Source: Jacaranda mimosifolia
Taxonomy: Eukaryota > Streptophyta > Magnoliopsida > Lamiales > Bignoniaceae
Length of the DNA: 64,000 nt
NCBI GenBank assembly: GCA_018894105.1
Contig: CM032133.1
Coordinates: forward strand, 12,104,501 to 12,168,500
Direction of reading: 5' to 3'
Position numbers and translations under genes: made by a program. Under the pieces are notes generated by a model. It was not told where the DNA came from. It did no database searches and worked only from the letters and a program-made list of their open reading frames with translations. Position 1 is the stretch's first letter. Every line of letters begins with the position of its first letter. This document shows positions 1-11,800 of this stretch, one piece after another.

Positions 1-690
1 AAGGACTTAGTATTAAAGCTTTTCAATTGGATCAGAGAGGAGAATACTTAAGTACCGAATTCCTAAATTATTTAAAAGAGAATGGGATTCTCTATTAATG
101 GACTCCACCGGCACACCCCAACACAATGGAGTAGCTGAGAGGAGAAACCGTACCTTATTGGACATGGTATGTTCCATGATGAGCTTTTTCGTCGTGCCTA
201 TATCCTTTTAGGGATACACCTTAGAAATGGTGGCGATGCTACTAAATGTAGTTTCCTCAAAATCGGTGCCAAAGACACCACATGAGATGTGGTATGGCAA
301 AGCACCCTCTTACCATTATCTTAAGATTTGGGGGTCTCCTGCTTACATCAAGTAGTTAGTGGGAGACAAGTTAGATAGTCGATCCTCCTTGTGCAAGTTT
401 GTGGGATACCCTAGAGAGTCTATGGGTTATTATTTCTATGATCCCTCATAACAAAAGGTGTATGTCTCGAGGAACGCCACTTTTTTGGAAAAAGAATTTC
501 TAGTGGATAGAAAAAGCTTTGTTGTTGAATTTAATAAAGTTCAAGATGATCATCAAATCCCACAAATGGTAGAAACAAGTAGAGACCCTTACACACAACC
601 TCTGAGAAGGTCGGACCGAATCAAAAACAACCCGAAAGGTTCAAATTTCTTCATGAGATGGGCCAATCGGATAACGATTTGAAGACTTAT
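1..690 (+). pseudogene. Integrase C-terminal part of copia element A
   Basis: Translated pieces match the copia integrase core and its downstream region: GEYLSTEF, NGILY followed by a stop, then out of frame the GVAERRN-like catalytic-Glu region and LLDMV. The open stretch at 458-682 begins VSRNATFLEKEF and carries the linker ending PLRRSDRIK, which in copia polyproteins lies between integrase and RT. Stops such as TCA-TAA near 450 and several frameshifts break the frame. The catalytic first and second Asp region is cut off by the window edge. It cannot encode an active integrase. Confidence 0.85.
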
Positions 691-699
691 GAGGAAGTT

Positions 700-1680
700 A
701 TGTTGGACATAGACTAGGGACATTGGCTTGATTCCATGAAATCCAAAATAGACTCCATGTACTCCAACAAAGTATGGACTTTGGTAGATCCACCGAAGGG
801 TATTGTACCCGTTGGTTTCAAGTGGATCTATAAGTGAAAGCTTGGAGTCAATGTAGAGGTTACAACATTTAAGGCATGACTAGTGGCAAAATGTTATACT
901 CAAAGACACAGTATTGATCTCGTGGAAACTTTTGCACCAGTCACAATGCCTGAGTCTATTTGGATTTTACTTGCCATAGCCGCATATTATAACTATGAGA
1001 TATGACAAATGGATGTGATAACCGCTTTCCTCAATAGAAAATTGAAAAAGAAACTATATATAGCAACCACAAGATTTTACATCCAAAAGAGTGAGCAAAA
1101 GGTTTGAAAACATAAGAGATCCATTTGTGGACTCAAATAGGTGTCCCAAACTTCGAACATATGTTTTGATTAGATAGTCAAATGTGTATGAACCTTGTGT
1201 GTACAAGAAGGCTAGTTGAGTAGTGTACAGGTTATTGTGATTTATGTCAATGACATCTTTCTCGTTAGGAATGAGGTAGGAATGTTAGAGTGTACTAAAG
1301 CGTGGTTATCTACTCAATTCTCTATGAAGGATTTGGGAGAATCATCCTTCATATTAGGAATATGTATCTATAGAAATAGATCGAAGAGGATGCTGGGACT
1401 ATCCCAAACCCTGTACATTGACAAAATACTAAAGCAGTTTAATATGGAAGAATCCAAGAAAGGATTCATTCCCATGGGACATGGTATTCGTGTCTCCAAG
1501 CCTATGGCACCTGAGACTATGGAGGAAAGACAAAAAATATCCCATATACCTTATGAGTCCGCTATAGGGAGTATAATGTATGCAGTTCAATGTACAAGAC
1601 CGAATGTAGTGCACGCTCTGAGTGTCACGAGCCGCTTTCAATCCAATCCTAATGAATGTTATTGGATAGCCGTCAAAGCA
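700..1680 (+). pseudogene. Reverse transcriptase remnant of copia element A
   Basis: The read-through translation shows RT landmarks in order: WLDSMKSKIDSMYSNKVW, PPKGIVPVGFKWIYK then a stop at 835-837 then KLGV, YTQR, QMDV (first catalytic Asp near 1012) and YVNDI at 1243-1257. The active-site box of this family is YVDD; here the first Asp codon is AAT (Asn) at 1249-1251. An open frame at 1216-1842 carries the C-terminal half of RT. Several further stops are present, one of them in the tryptophan codon before QMDV. The shared stop and the Asp-to-Asn change also occur in the element at 6976. Confidence 0.88.
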
Positions 1681-2232
1681 GTCCTTAAGTACTTAAGAAG
1701 GACTAAGGACTTGGTTTTGGTATACGATAATAGAGAATTGAAGCACGAGGGGTTTTCGGATTCAAGTGTCCAATCCGATGTAGATGACCTAATATCCACT
1801 TATAGCTTTATATTTTGCCTCAATGGCAACACGGTGAGTTGAAAGAGTTCCAAACAAGATACTATGGCCAATCCCAACACTGAGGCGGAATATGTTGTGC
1901 TTTGGAAACTGCAAATGGAAGTAGTTTGGATCAAAAACATTATCCAATAGTTAGATGAGGTGCCTAGCATGCAAGAGCCTACGGCTGTCTTTTGAAGACA
2001 ACTTTAGACTTAAGTTGAGATCTCATCAAATGATCCAAGCTCATTTTGTGGCGTTATCATTTGATATATTATATCATTTAATAGAGATGACATCTAAGTG
2101 GAACAAATTGCCTCGGAAGAGAATATAGCAGAACTACTAATCTAATCCCTAAAAGTAAAAAGTCCTTGAAGGACATCTTCTAAAGATAGGTCTTAAGACT
2201 ATGGGGTATTGGCTTTAGGAAAAGTGGAAGAT
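1681..2232 (+). pseudogene. RNase H remnant of copia element A
   Basis: Continuing from RT, the translation gives LKYLRRTKDL, GFSDSSVQSDVDD with the first RNase H Asp region, KSSKQ, a TEAEYVV-like Glu motif and WIKNI, the expected order of copia RNase H. The frame breaks at a TGA just after 1840, at TAG near 1950 and again near 1995. The final segment ends at the polypurine-like tract just before the LTR at 2233. It is a non-functional remnant. Confidence 0.8.
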
Positions 2233-4463
2233 TGTAGGAATAGTGCCCCACAACCAATAAGATTGGCATGTAAACTATTTCACTAGTGATACAATCTTGA
2301 TTGATTAATATTCTTTATAAATGGCCAACTTCATCTTGTGCTTGCATTTCTTTACTGGCATTTGGTTGAAGCCCTTAGATCATACAAGACTACGGAACTT
2401 GTTCACGCACTAAGTGGTGATCATGGAATAAGTCTTACACAGTCGTGATCTTAAACATCCCAAGTCATAGAATCTTATAAGGCATGGCATCTAAAATTCG
2501 GATAGACTTGCATTAACAATGCACAATCCAAGGGTTAGATGTTGCTCTATTCCATGAGCAAACCATACGAGATATGGGTGCATGTTAGTGGGTGCTTGTT
2601 AGAGAACAAGATACTGGAGGCCCGTACCGGAGAATACACTAGGTAGCCGTAGTGGCAAGTTCTTCGGCTTACGCTAGTGCATATAATTATTCCTTTGACC
2701 TGAGGATCCATTGTAACCTTGTGTTTGGATTATCATACTTTGACTCATCCCAGCAAGACGTTCGGGTTGTGATTGGGTATGAACTATTTAGACATGGAGG
2801 TTTATGACATCCACGATGGGATCCAACTCCTTGTCTTTATGAAAGGCGAATGCATCTCCTATGTGCTCTATAATGATCGATTCCAAGGAATCCTTGGCCA
2901 AGGCAGTATGATAATTTGGAAAAAGAGTTTTCCAAATATGAGGTCATAAACTAGAAATGAACATTGAGAATAAATGCATAGTATCGAGGCTATTAGGGAG
3001 CCGACAAATATCTTGCCCTATGCCTCTTTCATGGAGGTAGGAGACGGAAGGATCATATTTGCATGGTACTCGTAGAGCTAGAATAGTTTACCAAAAATAT
3101 TCATTCGGACAATTGTTGGGCTCCATGGGCTTGAGGTTGGACATTGACTATAGAGATTGGGTACTCTTGAATTAATAGAGATTATTGAATTGAGTCGATT
3201 AATTTAAAGGAGTTTAAACGAACATAAATATTTAATATTCCAAAGTCACAAGAATTGTGAGCCCATGTCCAATGAACGGTAGAACCTAATGGGTTATACA
3301 CAAAAGCCAATTGAAAATCCTACTAAATGAAGGGAATTTTCTAAGTGTTAGAAAAATTCCTAGTGACCGAAAGTTAAAGGTTACGGTTGATGCAATTTTT
3401 AGTCATTTTAGCTTGATCAATTTAATTGTTAAATTGATCTAATTAATTTAAAGAGTTAAATTAAGACCAATTAAATTAAGTGTTAATTTAATTTGGTGCC
3501 ACATGACTATCAATTGGTCAAGTTAACTTAAAGAGTTAAGTTAACAATCACTACCTTAAATAGTTAAGTTAGTTGACTTAAAAGTTAAGTCAAAGTTTAA
3601 TTAAATTAAAGTGTTTAATTTAATTAAAGTGAAGAAATAATTTTGGAGGGAAAATTCAAATGAAGAGTTCATTTGATGTTGAATTAGAATTTGTCTAGAT
3701 GACATTTCATAAGATGAAATGAAAATTCCAAATGAAATTCAAATTCTCAAGAAATTCACATGCAATGTTGCAAGTTGGCATGACATGTGTCACCCCCTCC
3801 TCGAGGAAGGTGTGATGCCACCTTGGCATCACACCATCCTCCCTCTATATATAGATATAGAGAGGGGAAGCCATATGATGTGAATTATGCTAGCATTGAG
3901 ATCTAATTGTTAGATTCAAATTTCCCTCCAATTTTGTGATTTTGTCATGAGTTGAGGCTCACCTTCTTCACCTCCCTCCCTCACTTTTTAGCCTTCATCA
4001 TCCTCTACATTTCTTCTTAGTTTTTGCAGCTGAACTAGGAAGAAAATGATTTTCCATTGGTGTGTGGACTTTCACATTGGAGGCAAGACGTATGGATTGC
4101 TTGTTTTGGTGATCCTCAGTAGTGATTTTCTGAACTCTATTTGCTGCATTTCCTGAATTATTTGTAGCTAAATTTTTTACTGGAGATTCTCCAAGGAGTT
4201 GGTGAATTTTTGGTCTAGATTTGGCTCAAATCAAAGGTGATTTGCCCAGTCAAAAGTTGATCACACATTGCTGCGCCAGAAGCAGTCTGCTTTCGGGGAA
4301 GGAAGAACATCTTCAAGTTTTGGTTGGATTTTGCTTGAGAGGAAACAATTTGACATTGATCCATTTTATTGGCATAAATTTAGATCCTTGTGGAGGTGTA
4401 ATACAAGTTAGATTTCAGTTTTTAAATGTTTTTAATTGGATCCTTGCATTACACCATCTTTCA
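2233..4463 (+). repeat. 3' LTR of copia element A
   Basis: This LTR starts TGTAGGAATAGTGCC directly after a purine-rich tract and ends with ATCTTTCA, about 2.23 kb. It carries the family landmarks: AT-rich palindromic segments at about 3380-3640, a perfect inverted repeat at 3809-3835, a TATA box near 3845 and the GGATCC(T)TG motif close to the end. The right flank (4464 on) is an antisense LTR of the same superfamily, so this copy inserted into an older element. The matching 5' LTR is outside the window. Confidence 0.9.
3809..3856 (+). promoter_or_regulatory. LTR core promoter: inverted repeat plus TATA box
   Basis: Arms GGTGTGATGCCA and TGGCATCACACC are separated by CCT and form a perfect 12-bp inverted repeat. 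It is followed 9 bases later by CTATATATAG (3845-3854). The same arrangement recurs in other LTRs of this family. A TATA box at this LTR position is expected for pol II transcription of the element; the role of the inverted repeat is inferred. Confidence 0.7.
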
Positions 4464-5000
4464 CGAAAGCATAAGAACCTATAAATAAGGTTATTTGGAA
4501 ACCTCAAATTCAAGAACTAATTATACGCCCTACTATAAGCTAAAGAATTTCCAACTGATGTGTGACTTCCACTATCAAATGGATTCTAAGAAAGATTGTT
4601 CAGTAAACTTGTTTTCTGACAAGCACCTACAATATGCTTTAATGACCCTAAATTGATATCCATGAAATAAGGCATCATCCATCTTTTGGAGCGATCATTC
4701 TTAATATAAGTATATCCAAATTCATATGCCCCTTATCTAATAAATCCTATGGCCTGAAACATTTAAGGTCAAGACCATGAAAACTTATTTCATGATTGCC
4801 ATCTCTATATACAATTAAGACTCATAGTCATATATGATTTAAGAGTTTCATCCAAATGAGTGGTGATATAAACAAAACATACACATGAGATAAACTTAAT
4901 CAATTCTTTAATAAGTATAAACTTTCTAATTTAAATAAGATTATCTCAAAAGGAGTAGTTAATTAACCAACGGCTTGCCAAACACTACTCTAATAACTAC
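4464..5000 (-). repeat. Older copia LTR fragment (antisense), target of element A
   Basis: Diverged antisense copy of the outer part of the same LTR family. It includes the segment reading GAACTAATTATACGCC...TAAGCTAAAGAA, TGGATTCT, AGTAAACTTG and ACAAGCACC, all landmarks seen in clearer antisense LTRs at 18380-18520 and 24180-24290. Similarity fades near 5000. It is the most decayed LTR piece here and pre-dates element A. Confidence 0.6.
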
Positions 5001-6574
5001 CGTATGTAGTAGAAATTTGTCGATTACCTCATATCAAACGTCATCTAAGAGTTTTTAATTGCGAATGAACTTCAAAACCAATTTTTATACGACCCCCCAA
5101 CACCTCTACTATGTATGTATTAGGGGTGGGCATTGAATTAGGTAAGAGAGAGCTTAGTACATGGGGACTTTGCTTGTGGATCAACGACATAATGAGTAAA
5201 TGACACTAACCATTACCCATCTTTGGTATTTGGATCTTCTATTTTGATTGATATTTTACTATTTATTCTATTTATGGGCATATACTAAGTGTATTAAATT
5301 TACAACTAATTTTTTATACAAAATAATATATTTATAAATTAAAGTAAAAGATGAAACACTTACTGAAATAGAATCTCAAATGTATTTTTGGTTGAACTAG
5401 AATTAGAACTTAGTTAACTTAGTATACACAATAAGCCCAAAGACACATTTAAAGTGTTAAAAATTGCTCAACCTGAATCATTAGTCCCATGCGGTTAAAA
5501 GTATCAAATTAATGCTAGATTATTAAATCTTTGTGAAAACTTCTATTGGAGTATTCCACCATGCAAGCCTAATTATACATACTTCATGTGAGGAATGTAA
5601 ATATACATCTAATATGAGCCATCAGATTCAAAATGTGAAATCAAAGTCATTCTTTGTACTGATTAGCTAGCAACAGGATAAAGTACATTCAACATACTAC
5701 TCGTACAAACTATTGAAGGTGGACTCCAGTATTATGTCGAGGATGTATTGCACTGAAACAGTAATTGTCATTGATGTAATAAGATTTTTATTATTTGTTC
5801 TTTGACCGATGAAATGACTTTGTATGTATTTTGCGCTCATTGAATTGGGTTTTCCTTTATATAACTTTTTCATTAAATCCTTAAAAAGGGGAAAGGTTTA
5901 TTTCTATTTATTTTACAACTTTAAATTATTTTAAATTCCATACATAATATGTTTTAATATCTTTGGATGCATTTTCAATTTGAAATCAATAAAAAAATAA
6001 TTGGATATGCAATATAGAAATATTAATTAATTTTGTATGATCAATGTATTAAAAGTATTATGTAACAAGATAATTTTTAAAAAAAAATACTAGAGTTTAT
6101 GCTCAATTGACATTCTCTGTTCAATCCAAAAGTTTAGCTATATCATTTTAATATTTTGTACTAATATATTGATTATATGAATCCATATTTATATTTTCAT
6201 ATTATTTTAAATTGATGTTTATAATATTAATTAATCATGGTATTTATTAGTATATCCACCTTTTTATATTTAGTGTTGTTTGATGATAAATTTTTTTAAT
6301 CATTTTCTTCTATTAAAAGTTTGTATCTAGAAAATATTAGTCAATTTTATCAATTAAATTTTTCTTTAAAAGTATTAATTAGTTTTAATCTTACTTTAAT
6401 TAATATTAACATTTCAAAATTATTATAAATTATTAATCTTATTTTTTATGGATAAGAAAAATAAAAAAATTGAGAAAAGATTAAAAAAATAACAACTTAT
6501 GAAGGCAGTAGCTCAACCGATGCCTTCCTTTAAAATTTGTGTGTTTATATGTATATATGTATGTACATATAATT
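5001..6574. other. AT-rich intergenic stretch, no gene seen
   Basis: No ORF, RNA gene or clear element boundary is recognisable. The sequence is AT-rich with short A/T runs and a small TATG/TATA repeat near 6540-6570. It could be very old transposon debris. Confidence 0.5.
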
Positions 6575-6975
6575 TGAAGTGTATGGTGAAGCAATGATTC
6601 AATTGCACAACAAAATTTAAAACTTTCATCATATGAAGTAACTTGATTCACCACACACTAAGAATCTCATTTTATGCCATAAAGATGGATTTAAAGAGAA
6701 GAATCAAATACCTTACATGATTCTTCAAAAATCAAGATGTGGAGACTCCTTTTGAAACCTCAATTGAATCTCCGTCACTTGCTCTTCCTTAGACCTTTCT
6801 TGCTCACTTCTTTTCCCCCATGAACATCAACTAAATACCTTCCAAACACCTCAAAATTGTGCAAGAATGGCAGAAACAAGATTGGCCACAAAAGCCTCAA
6901 AACCGTCAATCAAAGAGGAAAAACTCTTCTTCTATGGACTCTTCTTTGTTCACCAACAAAAATACCCCAAATGTG
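6575..6975 (-). repeat. Left part of antisense copia LTR E, interrupted by element 1
   Basis: This resembles the 3' end of the family LTR read in reverse: TGAAGTGTATGG, then ATTCAATTGC in place of GGATCCAATT, then the segment corresponding to the LTR leader-proximal end. It stops at 6975 where element 1 is inserted and resumes at 17125 (CTAATCATCTACACACC, matching AATCTACACACC at 27868). The left end near 6575 is approximate because the sequence is diverged. Confidence 0.65.
6971..6975 (+). repeat. Target site duplication ATGTG (left) of element 1
   Basis: ATGTG immediately precedes the TGTTGGAA LTR start and recurs at 17120-17124 immediately after the terminal TTTCA of the right LTR. Five bases is the usual Ty1/copia duplication length. 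Confidence 0.92.
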
Positions 6976-9169
6976 TGTTGGAATAGTGCCCAACAAGCTA
7001 ATAGGATTGGCCTTGTAAAGCTATTTCCTTGTAAAATAATCTTGATTAAATTATATTCTTTATATGACCATCTTCATCTTATGCTCTTTATTACTTCACT
7101 TGCATTCGGATGAAGCCCTTAGATCACTCATAATTGTGGGACTTGATTCAGTGACCATGGAATAAGTCTCACATGGTCGTGATCTTAAATCTTCCAAGTC
7201 ATAGGATCTTACGAGTTGGGACATCTAAGATATGATCGAGTAGACTTGCACTAACGATGACTAAATCCAAGAGTTTGATATTACTCCATTCCATGAGCAA
7301 CCGTATGAGATATAGGTGTACGTTAATGGGTCATTGTTAGAGAACAGGGCACTGAAGACCCACAAAAGAATCCACTAGATAGTCGTAGTGGCAAGTTCTC
7401 CAGCTTATGCTAGTGCATATTATTAGTCCTTTAACCTGAGGATCCATGGTAACCTTATGTCTAGCCCTCATGCTTTGACTCTTCCTTGACCACTTAGCAG
7501 GTCTTTCAATTTGAGGTTGGGTATGAGCTACTTGGCATGGAGGTTTGTGAGATCCAAGATGGAATTCGACTCCTCGCTTTTATGAAGAACGAGTGCATCT
7601 CCTACGTATTCTATAATGATCGATTCCAAGAAATCCTTGCACAAGGTAGTGTGACAATTTGAAAAATGAGTTTTCCAAAGATGATGTCATCCAAAGGAAT
7701 CAAACTCGAGGCTATTAGAGAGCTGAAAATTATCTTGCCCTAGGCATTTTTCAGGAGATAGGAAACGGAAGGACCGTATTTGCATGGTATGCATAAAGCT
7801 ATAATGGCTCTCCAGAACGTTCATTTCGGCCAATTAGTTGGGCTCCATGGGCTTGAGGTTGGACATCGACCATGTAGATTGAGTATTCTTCAATTAATGA
7901 GATTAATTGAATTGAGTCGATTAGTTTAAAAAGTGTTTTAAACTAAATTGAATATATGATATTCAAAAATCACAAGGGGCTGTGATCCCATGTCCAATGA
8001 ATGGTAGACCTATTGGGTCACACACAAAAAAGCCAATTAGCTTGCTATTTGATGGAGAAAAGATTTTCTAAGTGTTAGAAAATGTCTCCTAGTGGACCGA
8101 TTTTAAGGTGCCAATTTTGAAGGTCAGTTTTAGCTTGATTAATTTAAGTGTTAAATTAATCAATTAATTTAAAGAGTTAAATTAGACCAATAATTAAAGA
8201 GTTAATTATTTGGTGCCAATATGAGCATCAATTGGTCAAGTTAACTTAACAAAGTTCAAACTTAAGAGTTGAGCTTGTTTGACTTAAGAGTTAAGCCAAA
8301 GGTTAATTAATTAAATTAGAGTGTTTAATTTAATCAATGGGAATAACACATTTTGGAGGGAAAATTCAAATGAAATGTTCATTTGAATTAGCATTTTAAT
8401 TAACTTGAAATTAGATTTCAAATGTAATTAAAATGCAAATGAAATTCAAATTAGATTTGAATTTGCATTTGCCACCTTGGCAAAATGCAAGTTGGCCGCC
8501 CCTTTTCCTCATAGAAGGTGTGATGCCACCTTGGCATCACACCTTTCAGCACCTATATATAGATATAGAGAGAGAGGGCTGGTCATGATGTCAAAAGGTG
8601 TGAAGAATTAGATTCTCCACAATTCCCTCCAAAATCTTTACAAGCATTGCATTCATGTGTTAAAAGATTTACTTTTTTCTTCTTCTTCCCTACCTAAAAT
8701 CGGCCTCCACCATAGCTAATCTCTACCCTTATTCTAGCTTATAGGATAGAGATTTTGGAAGATCTATTTGGTGTGTGGATCATAGCAATAGAGGCAAACT
8801 ACTTTGTTTGCTACGGTTTTGGAGATCCAATGCACAGAGTCCATTTTGGCAATTTTCTCCAGGGAGATCCAGATGGTTATTTCAGTCTAAATTTTTTAAT
8901 GAGAGTTCCTCAAGGTGTTGAGCAGCTCCATTAATTTTTTTGTGATTTTTGGAGGTGATTTGATGGAGGCACAAAATTTCTCTTTTCTTGCAGCGCATAG
9001 TTTCTGGAACAGTGAAGAGTTCACCTCATTCTCTTTGGATTTTGCAATTTCAAGGTAACACTCTATCCTAATCTAAATCTCTAGCATGATTTGATCCTAG
9101 TTTGTAAACACCAGTTCATTAAGCTTTTGAAGTTTTTATAATTGGATCCTAGTGCCTTACTAGCTTTCA
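6976..9169 (+). repeat. 5' LTR of element 1
   Basis: Starts TGTTGGAATAGTGCCC and ends TAGCTTTCA, immediately followed by AG and a primer binding site. It contains AT-rich palindromes at about 8130-8340, the inverted repeat at 8517-8543 and a TATA box at 8553-8562. It is collinear with 14905-17119. Confidence 0.94.
8517..8566 (+). promoter_or_regulatory. 5' LTR core promoter of element 1
   Basis: The 12-bp inverted repeat GGTGTGATGCCA/TGGCATCACACC lies at 8517-8543, followed by CTATATATAG at 8553-8562. In a 5' LTR this would drive the genomic transcript through the leader. The TATA call is by motif; the inverted repeat is a candidate regulator-binding site. Confidence 0.7.
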
Positions 9170-9171
9170 AG

Positions 9172-9184
9172 TGGTATCGGAGCC
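9172..9184 (+). other. Primer binding site (initiator Met tRNA)
   Basis: TGGTATCGGAGCC lies two bases after the 5' LTR. It differs by one base from TGGTATCAGAGCC, the complement of the 3' end of plant initiator tRNA-Met used by most plant copia elements to prime minus-strand DNA synthesis. Confidence 0.9.
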
Positions 9185-11439
9185 TAAATCATGCTTAGAT
9201 TTGGATTTTTTTTGGATGATTGATTTATGAGATGGATTAATCTAGATCACCAAATACTCAATTCATATGATGAATTGGAGTGTCTGGTTGATGTTGTGTG
9301 TGGCTCCTTGATTGATGAGTTGATAGCATGCTATTATATGTTTTAAGTATGGATTCATGTTTTAGTATGTTTCAATTCATTGTGATAAATGTTGGATGTT
9401 GTTTTAGCATTAAATGATGTTATATGTTGATATAGCATGTTGTTTTTTGATCAAAATAGTTTTGGTCATTTTTTGGATCCAATGTGACTGGAGTTTTCTT
9501 GGAGATTTTTGAAGAATACGATTCTTACTTGAACTTGATTTTTAATGCTTGACTGAGCACTTAAATTTCCAGTTTTAAAATGTGTTTTTGATATGGAAAT
9601 TGGTCCATAATGTGTGATTTAATGTTTAGGAAGAGTTCTAGAATTTTTTATCCACAAAAGTTGAGCCAAAAATTGGCTTGACTTACCTTTGAGCCCAAAA
9701 CAGAGGCTGCCAAGGCTGCCAGGGCAATGGCCGAGAGCCACTACCCAGCCATGTGCCTTGCTCAGCCAGTAGCGCTCGGTATTAGCTTGGGCAGGTTTTG
9801 AGCCATTTTTTTAGCCGTTTTAGTGGCTAGAAATGATGTTAAATCATGTGTTATGGATGCACAAGTGTTGTGCAAGTTCTCAATATCATGTTTAACATTT
9901 TTCAAGCTCCTTAAATCTTGTTAAAGTTTTTCTCCAAAAGTTGCATAAAAGTTATGCTTGTTCAATTATTTGTTTATGAGATAAGCATTTAATTGTTAGA
10001 ATTAATTGTTAATTCTAGATTTATTTATTATTCATTTAATTGTTGAATGAATGATGAATGAATGGGGATGATCATGAGCCTTTAATATTGATTTTATTTG
10101 TTTCAGGTTGTTGAAATGGGTTGTATTAAGTTGGGTCTTGCATGCCTCTTAATTCTACCTTGTAAATGCTATGAGAGTAGAATCACTAGGAGTGAGGATT
10201 TCTTTCTCATGTAAAAGTTACATGGAGCAAGGGAGACCATGGAGGCATGAAGACTTTTGAAGACCCATGAATGTATAGGGTACACTCATGTAATAGCTAG
10301 ATTTAATCAACCCACCTAAAATCAACTAGGTGGTGCACTTATGAATCTAAGTGCACCACTTGGTTAGGCTCATGGTCATCCCACCCTAGGAGCATGCTAG
10401 GCGCATTTACTTATTTACGTTTTTCATAGCCTATTAATGTATGAGATGCATGTTTAGGATATAAAATAAATAAATAAGAAGATAAAATAATGAGATCTTT
10501 GCAAGCAAAAACCTTCCACTAAGAATGTCTAAGTGCTTTTGAAATATTAAGTTGAAATGAATACAAATTAAAAGAGTTTTAATCAATCCAGGCCTTCTAC
10601 CAATAGTACATGCCATGATGATGCTGCCGAATTTTTGTGATGGCACTCAAAGCGGGGATCACACTTAGGAGGAAAGCTGTGAGCATATACTTAACATATG
10701 ATGCACCTTTGATTTGATAACCTCCATGCATTGGCCCTTGAAACAGGGTATAACATGGAGCCGTCTTGAATCAAAGTTTGATTGATAGGTACGACTCAAC
10801 ACTTAGTAAGTTTGAAGCAGGGTGTCCACATGAAAAGTGAGGTAAAATATATCAAGAGTTGCATGAGATGCAATTAGCAAGTGCTGCTTACCTTTCGATT
10901 ATTTATGGATGGCACTCGAAGCGGGAGTCCACTAACAAGTCCTTAAGATCTTGATTCTCACTAGGAAATGAGATTTCCCAAATTCTTCTTGGGGTGAGGG
11001 ATTTGATAACATAGTGAAAGGAAAACATGCTTGAAAGACCATGAACATGTTTTAATATCAAATTTAATCAGATGCTTATTCTCTTTTTCGCCTTTGATGA
11101 TTTGTGAAATCTCAAAAATGGTTTAATGTTCCACTCAACGTTATTTTGAAAACCAATAAACTAACCTGGCCAAACTTCTACAATTCAATTAACCTCAAAA
11201 ATCGTTCTAGATTCCTAGAAGCGGATATATGTCCTATATCAAAGTGCTCCTAATCCCAAGGGGACTAATGTAGATCCCATAGAAAAATCACAAATTAGGT
11301 TTAGAATTGTTATATCCCATAGTCTCTTGGTGGCATCTACAAACTTTAAAAGTCTCAAAGATAAATGAATAGTACCTTGGTTAGAGTTTACAAGAGTTGC
11401 AAAGCAAACAAGGTATGAGAAGTTCATGTTGTCGAAAGA
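9185..11439 (+). other. Long untranslated leader of element 1
   Basis: About 2.2 kb with no coding frame between the primer site and gag remnants. It is collinear (antisense) with 34720-36702 in element 2 and 42165-43647 in element 3. It contains repeated short segments around GGCACTCGAAGCGGG (near 10640 and 10915) that recur in the other leaders. In copia elements this region holds packaging and translation-start signals; nothing more specific can be assigned. Confidence 0.7.
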
Positions 11440-11800
11440 GATTTTCAAGGTGGGATGGATGTGAAGTCATGTGTCATCGACTATGGTCTAAAGAGATTAG
11501 GCTTGAAGAAGTTTTTTCTACTTGGATGTAGTGATGGACAATGATCTCTATGAGGATTTGATACTCACATTCTCGCCGAGTTTAATTGATCAAAGTGTTG
11601 ATCTAGAAGGAGACTACCATGACAAGGGCAAACCTTCGACACTTATTTCTTCCTCCAAGTCTGTGGGCCCTATGGGTGATAGAAAGGGAGGTAAAAGGAA
11701 GAAAAGTTCTTCCTCCAAGGGAAAACGACTATTAAAGACATCGAAGGAATTAAGAAGATTATAGAGGATATAGTCGATATTATTTGTTTCTACTTTGGCT
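11440..11800 (+). pseudogene. gag remnant of element 1 (mostly deleted)
   Basis: Only the C-terminal part of gag is recognisable. A piece near 11490 resembles the HGLKMIGLIEKL region. The open stretch 11522-11764 carries VVMDNDLYEDLIL, a truncated DQ segment, then the basic tail with SKSVGP and KGGKRKKSSSSKGK. Compared with the gag of element 2 (34010-34718, antisense), roughly the first two thirds are missing or unrecognisable, and the FVMNFNM segment after DQ has been replaced by unrelated residues. It cannot form capsid protein. The basic tail normally leads to the zinc knuckle. Confidence 0.75.

Larger units (their letters stand above)
1..4463 (+). mobile_element. Ty1/copia LTR retrotransposon A (3' half, degenerate)
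   Basis: The window opens inside the integrase of a plus-strand copia element and runs through reverse transcriptase and RNase H to a polypurine-like AAAGTGGAAGA and a complete 3' LTR. The order INT-RT-RNase H, with integrase before RT, defines Ty1/copia. The 5' LTR, gag and protease lie outside the window. The coding part has many stops and frameshifts, so this is a dead copy. It sits inside an older minus-strand LTR fragment that continues at 4464. Its LTR resembles the solo LTR at 25684 more than the LTRs of the neighbouring element at 6976. Confidence 0.93.

Noticed and set aside
4221..4484. 87-codon plus-strand frame near the end of an LTR
   Set aside because: Runs across the LTR end into an unrelated flank at 4463; other LTR copies do not keep the frame.
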